DNA from: Wurfbainia villosa
Lineage: Eukaryota; Streptophyta; Magnoliopsida; Zingiberales; Zingiberaceae
Assembly: GCA_025175895.1 (NCBI GenBank)
Contig: CM046006.1
Span: 63,756,288-63,820,287, forward strand
DNA length: 64,000 bases
Direction: 5' to 3'
The position numbers and the translations under genes were made by a program. Under the pieces are notes generated by a model that did not search any database, was not told the origin of the DNA, and worked only from the letters and a program-made list of their open reading frames with translations. The stretch's first letter is position 1. Every line of letters begins with the position of its first letter. Positions 21,475 to 32,213 of the stretch are shown piece after piece.

Positions 21475-22757
21475 TGTTAGGATCTTTGTAATAGCTTGAG
21501 GGAGGAGTGATTAGTCTTTCTTTGTTTCTACAAAATACGTTAGCGGAAGCAATACAAATACAAGTACAAATAAGAGAAAGAAACAAGACAACAATGCTAA
21601 CACCCGATGTACGTGGTTTGGAGATAACGCTCCTACTCCACGGCAATCTGTAAGGTGGATTAGCTCTAGCCAATCTTCACTAAAACCTCTTTTGGATGAA
21701 CCAAGGTGGAGAAACCTTGTCTTACAATGCACTCCTCTTCTTTACAATGATGGAAGATTAAGATTAGAGAAGAGGAGGTTTATGATCACAAAAATACTTG
21801 GAGAAAACTTGGTGAGCACGAGGGTGTAGCTAGGAATAAGAGCACTAGCTTCACCAAGCTCCCCAAGGCCCCTTCTTATAGAAGAAGGGTTGTTTTTCCC
21901 GTTGGGCTTTGATCAGTCAGCTGATGATCACCATCAGTCGACTGCCGTCGAAGCTAACAACTTCTGACAAAGCCGATCCGTGGGGATTCGCAGCCGCCAT
22001 TTCCAACGGGAGGCCTATCAGTCGACTGATCACCTCATCAGTCAATTGATGAGGCGATCAGTCGAGTGATCACCGCGAGGAGTCGAGTGAGACTCCATTC
22101 TGTGCCCATTATCGACTCGATCACCGATTGTTCGATTGGCAATGCGCGACCAAGTAGTCGATCGATAATCGTGGTTTCATCCTCGACTCGGTCGAGCACC
22201 GACTACGATCGATACATCGATCACGACTGATACTAGTCAAGTATGAATAATTCATACTTGAATTGACTCCCTAGACCTAGACTTGACCTTCTAACTCTTC
22301 CTTCAGCCTTGCACCCGCCTTCAAGAGTTTCCTTCGGCCTCGTCATGTCTTGGGTTGCCAAATGCTTGGACTTTATGCCGCCAAGACTACAAGCTTGGAC
22401 TTATGCTGCCAGGACTTTACTTTGGACTTCCTTTGCCAAGGTTCACTCGGACTTTATGCTGCCAAGACTCTAAGCTTGGTCTTACGCTGCCAGGTCCATC
22501 CCTTGGACTTTCTTTGCCATGGTTCACTTGGACTTTACGCTGCCAAGACTACAAGCTTGGTCTTATGCTGCCAACTCCGTCCCTTAGACTTTCCTTGCCA
22601 AGATCATACTTGGACTTCTCTTTTACCAAGTCTTCATCCTTGGATTTCTCTGTCACTTAAACATGTGCACAATTAGATCACAAAGCATTGCCTAACTTAG
22701 ATGATTTAACCAAACATCAAAACATATATAAATGCTTGGGGCATTGTTGCACCAACA
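21475..22757 (-). repeat. 5' LTR of element A
   Basis: In element sense it begins TGTTGGTGCAACAATGCC and ends AAGATCCTAACA. U3 holds the same CCAAG/CTTGG array as B (22353-22660) and CAGTCGACTG-type palindromes (about 21900-22240). A TATA-like CTATAAGAAGG lies at about 21873-21882 on the minus strand. The shared features suggest A-type elements and the B family are related. Confidence 0.88.
22353..22660 (-). repeat. Minisatellite-like array in U3 of A 5' LTR
   Basis: Units read CTTGGACTTTATGCTGCCAAG on the plus strand, which is the reverse complement of the array in B LTRs. Relative to the two elements the array has the same orientation. Confidence 0.8.
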
Positions 22758-22959
22758 AACCTAGTAACCCATACTCTTTGGATATTAACTATGAACAACA
22801 ACATCCACTAGACAAACGGTATTCAAATCTCAGTCTTTGTAGGATCGATAATCTTTTATTATTTGATGACATTCGTGCACTTGCGAGCGTTGAGCGTGAG
22901 CACGCGCTTCGAGTCCTTGATGATCCTCGTCGAAGATTTGAGGTCACTCTCGCATGCAT
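22758..22959. other. Unassigned stretch between A and the E LTR
   Basis: I cannot assign these 200 bases. They do not match the B LTR by eye and hold no convincing gene. They may be diverged U3 of E or older DNA. Confidence 0.4.
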
Positions 22960-23422
22960 CAGATGGGGATGAGATGGCTGCTAGTTCTTGGAGCTTTTGG
23001 GGATGAATTATTGCTGCATTCCAGGTCTTCAAAGCCTTTCAAAGCAACCAAAAGATCAAGCAATCGAAAGTGCACTTGTAAAGTGTTTTGGTTTTGTACT
23101 ATTTCATTTACTTTGCATTTGGTTGTATTTCATTATATAAACTTGTTGTACGAGGTTTCTCCACCTCTGAATTGTTTCCGAGAAGGAGAAGTTGATAGTG
23201 GTGTGTGCATCACTAGAGCTCGACCGTGGAGCAGGAACCGTAGGTTCCAAACCACGTAAAATCCTTGAGTTATTATTGTGCATGTTTATATTATGTTTTA
23301 TGCCATTTATTCTTATATATTCCGCTGCACACTAACACTGGTGTAAACGAGCATGCGAACGAAAGCAAAAATCACAAAGGTGCTATTCACCCCCTCTAAT
23401 GCACGTTAAATTGATCCCTACA
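22960..23422 (+). repeat. Partial 5' LTR of element E (right part)
   Basis: The sequence aligns with the right third of the B LTR, including GAGGTTTCTCCACCTC, GAGAAGGAG and GCTATTCACCCCCTCTA, and ends CCCTACA before a PBS-like site. The left boundary is approximate because homology fades. Confidence 0.72.
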
Positions 23423-23424
23423 AT

Positions 23425-23436
23425 TGGTACCAAAGT
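23425..23436 (+). promoter_or_regulatory. Degenerate primer-binding site of element E
   Basis: TGGTACCAAAGT differs at a few positions from TGGTATCAGAGC and sits where the PBS should be. Confidence 0.65.
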
Positions 23437-23483
23437 GAGTCACTCTTGAAGGATTTACAACCAAGGGAGCAACGCTAGAGGAG

Positions 23484-23954
23484 ATGGAGTTGCCTAAAGA
23501 TGGATTGGGTTATGACATCAACACTCCACCCATCTTCGGCCGCGAAGATTTAGGGTATTGGAAAGGCATGATGAAATATTTTCTTATATGTAATTTAGAA
23601 AATTGACTTATTTTGATAAAAGAGTTCGAAGCTTCAAAAGTTGAATAATGTTCAACATCTGAGTTAGTAGAAGAAGTGGAAGAAGCCTCCACTTCTAAGA
23701 TTGAGGGGGAGCATAGTCCTCCACACCGGAGCTAGAGCGAGAGGAGGAGACATCTACATCCAAAAGAGATGAAGAACAAACTCACGACTCCTCCATTCCT
23801 ATAGGTAACTCAAGCATAATTCATAAAAATAAAGATCACATTATTTGCTTTGAGCGTAGGTAGAAAGGGCACTACAAGAGTAAGTGTCTTAGATTAATCA
23901 AGAAGAAGACTCAAGAGGCACAAAAGGGAAAAGAAAAATCAAAGGAGGTCGGAG
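23484..23954 (+). pseudogene. Gag of element E, N-terminal part
   Basis: The start matches gag of B in context (DGLGYDINTPPIFGREDLGYW against LGWDINTPIPYSLYGQEGF). A stop follows near 23604 and a large part of the capsid domain is missing. The serine/glutamate stretch and the first knuckle region (KDHIICFERR, stop, KGHYKSKC) are recognisable, so the first zinc knuckle is damaged. A solo LTR cuts the linker between the two knuckles at 23955. Confidence 0.78.
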
Positions 23955-25446
23955 TATTGGTGCAATCAACCAAGGTCATGATTGACCAGATTTAAGTTGG
24001 ACTCGAGTAGTGTTTTGATGTTTGACGATGAGTTGACTATTATTTGACAATGGGTTGACTATTTGGTTGACATGGGGTTGACCATACGATGGAGAAGTCC
24101 AAGTGGGACACTTGGCATGGAAAGTCCAAGCATGAGTCTTGGAAAGGGAAAGTCCAAGCATAAATCTTGGCATTTGGAAAGTTCAACATGGGTTGGCATG
24201 GAAAGTCCAAGGGTGTAGTCTTGACCACGTAAGTCTAAGTGTGTAGTCTTGGCGGTGAAAGTCCAAGTCATGGGTACTTGGCAATTGGGAAGTCTAAGGG
24301 TTGATATTGACAGCGTAAAGTCCAAGGGTAGAGTCTTGACAGTATAAGTCTAATGGTTTGGCAGCATAAAGTCCAACCGTGTGTCTTGGCAGCGTAAACC
24401 CAAATGTACCTTGACAGTGTAGAGTAGCTTAGCATGACAATAGCCGATGGAAGCACCTGAAGGCTAGCGTATGTATGAACAAGTTATGGATGACTTGGAG
24501 GGATCCGATAGGCGTGAGGCTGATGTAGGTGTCTAGAAGGCTTAGGTCTAGGCTAAGGGTGGTCTAGCAAGTATGAGGGCATCATACTTGGGGTTAAACC
24601 TCATGTTTGAGGTTTGTCAGTCGGCTGGGGTTATGGACTAGTCGATTGGTCAAGTTTTTTGACACTTGACAGCCGAGTCGACACTGAGTAGTCAACTGGA
24701 ATTATGACCAATCGATTGTTGAGAGTTGATTGGCGTTCGACTATTGCTAGATTTGATTGTGAGGTAGAATGCTCGATAGCCGACTAAGCAGTCGGCTACG
24801 GGCTTGAGCAGTCGATTGCTGGTAATGACAATTGACTGTCAGTGTATCCGTTAGCTTGGATGTCAACATAGATTAAGCTCATTGTGAGACAACGATACTG
24901 TTGGCAGTCGACTGGGGCCTTATGGCAGTCGACTGTCAGGCGGAAATCCAAGTCGCGCAGAGGCATAAAAGGAGCTCGACGGGAAGGATTTTGGCAGTGA
25001 TTTTTTAGGTGATTTGAGGCGATTTGCTGGTGCAAGTCAGGGTCTTCAAGTGTGGCTCAAGCGATCAACCAAGCAAGCATTCAAAGTGCATTCGTAAGTA
25101 TTTCTTTACTTGTATTTGTGTATTTTACTTGTATTTACTTGTATATTTTGTTTACTATTGTAAACACTTGTACGAGGTTTTTCCACCTCCAGTGTGTCAT
25201 CAAGAAGGAGATTTATTAGTGGTGTGTGCATCATTAGAGCTCGTTGAGCTCACTCTGTGGAGTAGGAACCCCAAGGTTCTGAACCACATATATCGATTGT
25301 GTATTGTGCTTGTTGTTATGTATTTATTTCTATCATTATATATTCCGCTGCATACACTAACAATTGTAGTAAGCACACGATCGAGTTTCGTCAAGCAACG
25401 AGAATGCGCCATTCACCCCCCTCTAGCACTCACTGAAGTTCCAACA
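23955..25446 (+). repeat. Solo LTR of the B family inside E gag
   Basis: The 1492-bp LTR begins TATTGGTGCAATCAACC (expected TGTTGG) and ends GTTCCAACA. It carries the CCAAG/CTTGG array (about 24090-24420), CAGTCGACTG palindromes near 24905 and 24925, and CATAAAAGG at 24964-24972. The flanks are CGGAG (23950-23954) and CAGAG (25447-25451), a target duplication with one mismatch. Gag continues on both sides. An alternative is a 5' LTR with a deleted PBS, because CAGAGCCC follows it; the continuing gag favours a solo LTR. Confidence 0.75.
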
Positions 25447-25451
25447 CAGAG

Positions 25452-26373
25452 CCCTGATAAGGAAGAGAAAGGAGCACATAGTGTGCTTCAAATGCAATAA
25501 AAAGGGCCATTATCAAAGCCAATGTCCAAGGGGGAGTCGCCCTAGGAAAGACAAGGGAGAGAGTTCAAATGTAAGGGGAGCTCCTAAGGCTAAGGTATAT
25601 TTTAATAATGCATCATCAAATTTTAATGTCAAGAAGCATGCTAGCAAGGTATCACATGCTAATAATTTTCTCGCTATTCATCATGATAAAAAGCATGCTA
25701 GAAATAAATATTATTTCTTAGGTGCCAAACATGTTAATTTCCCTAAGGACAATTCAAGAACCATACCACCTAAGGATAGGAAGGTAGAGAACCTAGGCAA
25801 TAACCCTAAGAAATCTAGACATATGCCTAGAAAGAAGAATGCCCAAAAAGTGAATGAAAATTCAAAAATTAGAAGATTGGAAAAGGAAAATCAAGTTTGA
25901 GGTCAAAACTTAAGAAAATGGAAAAGACCCTTAGGAAGATGGAAATTTTAATTAATGGGTCAAATAGTCAAAATCTAGGTTTTAGGAGGCAAGAGCCGTC
26001 CAAGGGTAAGAAAGGCTTGGGTCCTAAGCCTAAGTCCAAGGAGGTTATGCCAACCTACCATAATGTTCCATTTAACTATGGAATAAGCTCTAGGTCTATG
26101 AAAAGCACGGTCACAAGGGAAGTCATCCCTAGTGTTGACCATGATAGATGTCTAGTGGCTAAGGTTTCAAAGAAACCTAGTAAAGCCATTAACAAGGTTA
26201 CAAGGGAAGTTATCCCTAGGATTAATCTTGAAAAGACCACAATGACCAAGGCTTCAAATCCTAGAAGGGTCATTAGGAAGATATCTAGAGAAGTAATCCC
26301 TAGTGAATATCTTGTTAACCCAAGGAGCTCAAATCAGTTTCAGATTCCTAGGAGCGTGATTCCCTCATGCTAG
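25452..26373 (+). pseudogene. Gag of element E, C-terminal part
   Basis: The segment begins just before the second knuckle CFKCNKKGHYQSQC and continues as in B (KVYFNNASSNFNVKKHA, KSRHMPRKKNAQ, the coiled coil, VIPSEYLVNPRSSNQF). A one-base deletion near 25897 shifts the frame at ENQV; the second frame runs 25897-26373. The alignment to the B gag is continuous apart from that. Confidence 0.83.
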
Positions 26374-27559
26374 ATGGGTGAGGGCGTAAACCTCAAATGG
26401 ATGGATAGTTAGCTTAACCATGGTAGAGTTGACACTTTAGGGTATTTTTAAGGTTATATGATACCTTGAAAATGGGTCTAGAACTTAATCCTAAAGGAAT
26501 TTAGGATGTGCCAATAGAAATTATAAAGGTTGAAAAATTGATCAAAATTGACACAAATAAGATATACTTGGGAAATTGGGTATTATGACAAATTGGTATA
26601 AATTCAATAAAATGACAATTTGGTTTAAGACTTAGGTATTCTATACCTTTGTATTTTATATACTTGCCATGCTTTGTTTGCCATATACCATGTTATGACA
26701 TTATGCTTCATTTGATCATGTAAAATATCATGATAATGTTTAGGATTAATTTTATAATGCCATGAAATCATGCATCATTGACAAATATGCTTAATTTATG
26801 TAATCATTTATGCCATGATCATATTCATGCATTTATGATAATTAATTTGAAATTAAGGACAATGACATTGATTTAAAGTCCCAAGATAAGAGAATCAAAT
26901 AGGATATGCCTAATATAGGCATGAACCCTTAGATTTAGGGAAGAACAAAACTCACATCTCACAAAAACTATAAGGATGACTTGTGTGTGCTTTTATACAC
27001 CTAGACACATGTGAGATGTTAGGAAAATGAGTTTAGTTCAAGGTGCATAGATGTTGCATCTAGATGAACTCAAACTCATAATATAACATTAAGGAACCAT
27101 GAGGAAAGCTAATGTACAAGTCATGTACATCTAGCCCATAAACCATGGTTCAAAATAAGATTTTAAAATCATTTTAGAAAACCTTGGTGAAGTCTATCTT
27201 TTGATAGTAATCACCATTGATCATATTAACACAAAGTTAGACAAAACATTGAAAACTTTCAATGCTTTTGAACTTTGTATCAATTCTTAAAAATAATGGG
27301 TATTTTATTATAAAACTATTTTTCACCCATTGTATTTTATGTAAGTAATGTACGTATGAAGTTTTACGATTTTTTAAATTACGTATATTTACTAATGATT
27401 TTTCAAATTTGGATTCTAAAATTTGATTTCTGCATTTTGCAGAAACCAGTCGACTGCTAGGTTAGCTAGTCGACTGGTGGTGGTGCACTTAATTGATTTC
27501 TATTTTAGTCGACTGCCATATCTGATATTGACTGAATAAGGTTTGTTTAGCTAGTTATT
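26374..27559 (+). other. Non-coding 3' region of element E
   Basis: This region is collinear with 4898 to about 6135 of B but lacks the last 650 bases with the polypurine tracts. It contains an inverted repeat at 26955-27018 and CAGTCGACTG-like palindromes near 27450. Confidence 0.75.
26955..27018 (+). other. CATCTCAC/GTGAGATG inverted repeat (element E)
   Basis: The arms are at 26955-26962 and 27011-27018 with a 48-nt loop; the 3' arm is followed by TTAGGA. Confidence 0.78.
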
Positions 27560-27960
27560 TGTTGGTGCAATCGACCTAGGCCACGATTGACCAGACTCGA
27601 GTGGGACACGAGTAGGGTTTTGATATTCGATAATAGTTTAGAATATAGTTTGACCATATGACTAGTGGATGGTATGAGAAATCCAAGGTCATATGAGGGA
27701 GACTATTGGAGAAATCCAAGTCGGTCAAGGTTGACTGGACACTTGGTGTGGAGAAGTCCAAGTATGGTGACTTGGCATGGAAAAGTCCAAGTATGGATAC
27801 TTGGCAAAAGAAAATCCAAGTCGGTCAAAGGAGACCGGATACTTGGTATTAGAAAGACCAACGGGGAGTTGGCGAGGGAAGCCTCGGCAAATCTGGGAGA
27901 CCATGCTTGGCAAGTGAAGTCCCGGACGAGGAGTCTTGGCTGTGAAGTCCCAGAGGCGTG
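27560..27960 (+). repeat. Left part of a B-type LTR
   Basis: It begins TGTTGGTGCAATCGACCTAGG and carries the CCAAG/CTTGG array. It is cut at 27961 by the C2 LTR. It may be the 3' LTR of E after loss of the PPT region, or a separate insertion. Confidence 0.75.
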
Positions 27961-30268
27961 TGTTAGTGATATATGAGAGATGTCCTAAGGCAATCACCTT
28001 ATGGTTGTACCATTTATTTAATAAATGAAGATTCACTATTTGAGTATACATGTTTTCATGTATTTGATTGGATCTTAAACTCATTTACTGAATGTCCACA
28101 ATACGATCATAGCATGAGAGAATTTGTGATTGGATCACAACTAGTAAGTATCTCTACATGTGTAATTGTGATGTATTAGAATTTTCCCTAGTCGACGAAT
28201 TGATGTATTCGGACACCATTAATTCTGTTGAGACTAGCACGAGTTATACTCTTTGGTTTATCCAAGCAGCTATTTCTCACTGGCTGAAGACATTAGGATG
28301 TCCGGAGTTAATCATGGATGCTAGTTATGGTAACTAGTTCATTGGAGTGACTAGCTGTAAGACTTCATATGGTTCTCTGCATATATGGATATGACAATGA
28401 AGTTCTTACTGCAGCTTAAGTGCGATGTTCCTTCGACTTGCGGTATTCAAGTCATCTTGGTCATGTAGACTTATGCTTTGACATCTTAAGCAAACATCTC
28501 TGAGGAGATGTGAACCTGGGATGATTGGGTATAAGTCGAAGTGGCCGAAGGTGTTTGAATAGCCTACAAAGGATTCACCACTCCTTGCGAGGAGATGTAT
28601 ACTTTATGGCCTCTCGTCGGATTGTTACTAAAGTCTTTGGCCAAAGCATTACATGTTTAGAGTATGTTACTCTTGGATACATGTGCAGTAACTAGAATCC
28701 GTAGGATGAGAAAGTAATACTTGGGCTAGGTGTGACATAGTCAACTTAGTGGGGACTGACACGATAGACCATGTCCTGAACCAAGTGGGTATAAGATGAG
28801 TGAAGGGAATGAGGCACGATTTACTGTAGCTTCTGAAGGGTTTCAGAAGCATTCTAGGATCAACCGTTGATTTTCCGATTAATTGGGGATCATGATGTAC
28901 TACTAGGTGCCACTCATGATCATTCTATAATTAATGGTTAATTATAGATGACCAACATAAACCGGGAACCTATTGGTCACACGCACAACAAGTGTAATCC
29001 GAAGGATTTAAAACGAGCTTGAGAATAGGATTCTCAGATCGAGAGAGACTTAGTTTGGTTGGACCAAATAAGGAGTGAGCATGAAATTGTTTCAGTCGCA
29101 ACGAAAGCATGGATGGGTCGAGTCTTATGAAGACATGATGGATGAACCAAATCAGTTTGGTTCTAATCCAATGGTGGAAAATAAACCAAAGGAGTTTGGT
29201 TTGTTTTAAATGAATGAACCGAAATTGGTTCGGTTCGTTTTAACTTAAAATAGACCAATGTGGTTTGGTTTATTTTAACTTAAGCTAATGGAGCGGGTTA
29301 ATGGGTTTTGGTTGTGAACTAATAACCCTTTAAGAAAAGGTTTCTTAAGAAAAGATTTTAGAGAAAAGGTCTTGAGAAAAAGTCTCTTAATGGATAAGAG
29401 ATATGTTCTCTATAAAAACATGGCTTAAGGGCTTTTTTTTAAGAGAATTGGTTCAAGGTTTGCAAAACCCTAGCCGTTTTCCCCTCTTCTCATCCTTGCT
29501 CTTGCCGCCCAAGCCAAGGAGCCACCCAAGTTGGTTGCCGCCCAACCTTGCTCTGTTGCCTCCTTGCCGTCGGCCAACCACCAGCCGTCGACAGTCCTTG
29601 GGCCACTCTCAGCCGCCGACCAACCACCCTTGGCCGCTGGCGACCAAGGAGCAACTGGCCAAGCTTTGGCCGACCATCCCTTCCTCCACAACAAGCTGTC
29701 CAGTTTTGGACAGCTTGTTCTCCTCTTCATGGAGAGGTCGTTTGGTGGTCGTTTTATGCTCTGACAGTGACTTACTTGCTGGAGATTGGATCTCCAACAA
29801 TCCCCTTTGGTGGAGGATCAAGGTTTTGTCAATTGGTTGATGAAATCCGCTTCCGAGAAGTGAGTTCGTGGAACTCAATTTTTGGATATGAATTTGATTC
29901 GGATTGTGATCATCTCTCGATCACAACGTCATCGGTTCGAGACTAGTATCTCGTGAGAAGACGGGGCTTGTAGCTTTGTGAAGCTATCCCGATGATACTA
30001 GGTGTAGATACGGATAGAGGCGAAACTCACGAGGGTCGCTTGGTTGATGCTATTCCCGCTTCACGTAATTCGTTAGGTATACCTAGAGTAGTTTTCCTTT
30101 ATCGCAAAATTTGAAATAATGATTATGTCTACACTTGATGTATCCTTGCATGCGTGTGGTATGTATGTTATAATAAGTTAGTTATTACTCGTTTTATTTG
30201 CTTATGCTGTGCATGTTTACGAAACATGTTCGAATGCACACCCACGTTGGTGCCAGGGAAACCCAACA
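27961..30268 (+). repeat. 5' LTR of element C2
   Basis: It starts TGTTAGTGATATATGAGAG and ends GGAAACCCAACA. It aligns with the C LTRs over most of its length, with a different segment around 29330-29750, upstream and downstream of the TATA box. The 2308-bp length is slightly above that of C. Confidence 0.9.
29411..29418 (+). promoter_or_regulatory. TATA box, C2 LTR
   Basis: TATAAAAA follows GTTCTC, the same context as in the C LTRs. Confidence 0.55.
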
Positions 30269-30269
30269 G

Positions 30270-30283
30270 TGGTATCAGAGCCC
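30270..30283 (+). promoter_or_regulatory. Primer-binding site of element C2 (tRNA-iMet)
   Basis: TGGTATCAGAGCCC starts one base after the LTR. Confidence 0.9.
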
Positions 30284-30931
30284 TACTATATTTCGACATA
30301 ATCGTAAAATTATTTTGCGATAGTCATAATTGTAATTTTGAAAATTTTCTACTTTTGAAAAGTTAAGAAATAATTATGGAAATTTTAATTAGTAAAGAAA
30401 TTCAAATTGGAAATTTTCTAATGTGATTAGAAAATTGCAATTTAGGAAATTTGTTTCCTAAATTAAATTTGAATTTTCTTAATTAATATTTTCCATAAAT
30501 AAAATATGTGATTAAATTTGGAAATTTATTTTCTAATTTAATCAGGATTTGATTTGGGAAATCAAATCGCAAATATATTTTATTTCCAAAATTAATTATG
30601 ACAATATGGAAACTACTTGTACATGCATAATTGTATGTCATGTAATTGCATTAGATGCATATCATTATGCCATGCGTGTTGTGACATGTAGATGTATGCC
30701 ATGTAGATAATAGTTATTTGCATGCAAAGAGGATGAAACCTTAAATCTCTTATACAATATTAAAGCCTACACCTTCCATTAATATGGTTAGAACCAGAGT
30801 TCCGTTTCTTGTTTGGGTAGTTGGATTCTCTCCAAGTCCGACTCGAACCTGAACATGTTTAAACTATTGGAATAATTTATTACTAATATGGTAAGAGTCA
30901 GAAGTCAATCGTTAGTTTGGGTTGTTGGAAT
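30284..30931 (+). other. Leader of element C2, truncated
   Basis: It is collinear with the C leader. One hairpin motif survives at 30821-30836 (TTGGATTCTCTCCAAG). A second is cut by D at TTGTTGGA. Confidence 0.8.
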
Positions 30932-32151
30932 TGTTAGGGCAATCAACCTGTGATATGGTTTTGATGTGTGTGGCAAAGGGTTTAAGTTAGGATGATTGGA
31001 TTTGATATGTGCGTTGGAGTCTTGCAGGATTTTGTAATTTGTACATGGAGCTTTGGCAAGTGTCACCACTCACAACCTCATGCTTGAGTCGGAGAAGGAG
31101 CATTGCAGAGCCGTGCGCTTGATGCTGCCGAGGGACCGCCGGACGAGATGACTTGAAGCGAAGCCAAGGAAGAAGACTTCGAGGGCAAGAGACGTGAAGG
31201 AGCATTGCAGAGTCGTGCGCTTGATGCTGCCGAGGGACATGGCCACGAACGAAGAGAGCTTTGGCAAGGAACTTCAAGTGAGATGAGAGAATGAGTGAAT
31301 TGTAAGTAGCTCATTACGTGAACTTGGCCGAATGGCTGAGTGTCGGAGGCTCGACCGCAAGGGTTGAGGTTTACCCGACCGTCGGAAGCTCAAACGGATG
31401 TAAGGTTTGAGTTTACTCGGCACCAGTCGACTGCCATGTCATGGCAGTCGACTGCTCCAAGTCGATCGACAATTGACTGGTGTTAGCTGCTGGATCATGT
31501 CGACATCAGTCGACTACTTAAGGGAAGCAGTCCACTGATAACACTGTGCACAGGCACAGAAGCTAGTCGAGCTCGCGGGTCACTCGACTAGAAGTCGACA
31601 TCAGTTGACCGATCATATGACTGTTGGAGAATCGGCCGTGGATCCCACGAATTCGGCATGGTCAGAAGCTGTTGGAGTCAATATCAGTCGACTGATAGTG
31701 CTCAACGGGAAGAATTGCTTTCTCTTTATAAAAAGAGAGGGTGGGGGCTTGTAGATGGCTAATCTTCATGCTTAAAACATTCTACTAAGTGCCCCACAAA
31801 GCTCAAACTCCTTCTTCTAGTTTTCTTTCATATTTATTGTAAAAGAAGGAGTGATCTCTTGTTGTAAAGGTTTACCTCAACCTTGCTTGGGCTAAAGGGA
31901 GAGACCAATAGTGGATTGGTTGCGGAGTGATTCACCGGAGAGGAATCAGACCGTGGATTAGCAGTGAGACTATGAACCATGTTATATCTTATTTGTTAGC
32001 ATTGTTTATCTTTTGTTTGTTTCTTAATTGTCTTTGTTTTATATTTCCGTTTGCGCTAACGTTACTTGTAGACAATTAAGAATGACTTCCGCTCGTACAC
32101 GAAAGAGGGCTATTCACCCCCCTCTAGACGGCCACCACCATCGTTCCTACA
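30932..32151 (+). repeat. 5' LTR of element D
   Basis: It begins TGTTAGGGCAATCAACC and ends GTTCCTACA. CAGTCGACTG lies at 31424, 31445 and 31685; TATAAAAA is at 31727-31734; the C-rich CACCCCCCTCTAG segment is near the end. Two GC-rich near-repeats of about 115 bp (around 31085 and 31200) both contain AGGAGCATTGCAGAG.CGTGCGC. Confidence 0.9.
31727..31734 (+). promoter_or_regulatory. TATA box, element D 5' LTR
   Basis: TATAAAAA lies inside CTCTTTATAAAAAGAGAG, a palindrome; the copy in the 3' LTR is at 35854-35861. Confidence 0.65.
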
Positions 32152-32153
32152 AG

Positions 32154-32166
32154 TGGTATTAGAGCC
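32154..32166 (+). promoter_or_regulatory. Primer-binding site of element D (tRNA-iMet, one change)
   Basis: TGGTATTAGAGCC differs by one C-to-T change from the standard site. Confidence 0.88.
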
Positions 32167-32213
32167 AAGGAAGCTTGTCAACAGACTAACCGCCGTCACA
32201 AGCACAATCAAGG

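Larger units (their letters stand above)
1..22757 (-). mobile_element. Element A: Sirevirus (Ty1/copia) retrotransposon, 3' end off window
   Basis: On the minus strand the order is 5' LTR (21475-22757), PBS, gag, protease, integrase, reverse transcriptase, RNase H and 3' non-coding DNA; the 3' LTR lies left of base 1. The order PR-IN-RT-RH is the Ty1/copia order. The charged serine-rich gag and the protease start DSGCSTHMTGD are typical of the SIRE/Maximus lineage. Two plus-strand elements interrupt it: B at 1583-8294 and C at 11660-21179, each with a perfect 5-bp target duplication. The coding region holds stops, at least one frameshift and a changed catalytic residue, so it is dead as a source of enzymes. 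The right flank starts AACCT, the expected but unverifiable target duplication. Confidence 0.9.
22960..27559 (+). mobile_element. Element E: decayed gag-only Sirevirus of the B family
   Basis: The element has a partial LTR, a degenerate PBS, gag in two parts separated by a solo LTR, and the same post-gag non-coding region as B. For example, both have CCATGCTTTGTTTGCCATAT (near 5222 and 26660). No pol is present. The right end lacks a polypurine tract; homology to the B interior stops at about 27559, where a B-type LTR begins. That LTR could be its own after a deletion, or another insertion. Confidence 0.8.
27961..30931 (+). mobile_element. Element C2: partial Angela/BARE-like element (5' LTR and leader)
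   Basis: It has a 5' LTR (27961-30268), PBS and about 650 bases of leader collinear with that of C. D cuts it at 30932. The remainder of C2 is not found to the right of D, where a gypsy fragment follows, so a deletion probably removed it. The five bases before it are GCGTG. Confidence 0.85.

Noticed and set aside
25447..25460. CAGAGCCCTG after the solo LTR as a truncated primer-binding site
   Set aside because: Gag of E continues on both sides and a near-perfect 5-bp duplication is present, so a solo LTR is simpler, though not proven.
29403..29946. GC-rich overlapping frames in the C2 LTR that look like a host exon
   Set aside because: The region is collinear with C LTR sequence after the TATA box and the frames differ among the LTR copies.
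30987..31314. Overlapping minus-strand frames in the D LTR (also 35127-35454 and 49448-49856)
   Set aside because: The region is a GC-rich near-duplicated LTR segment. All three frames stay open because of composition, and the frames are not preserved between LTRs.
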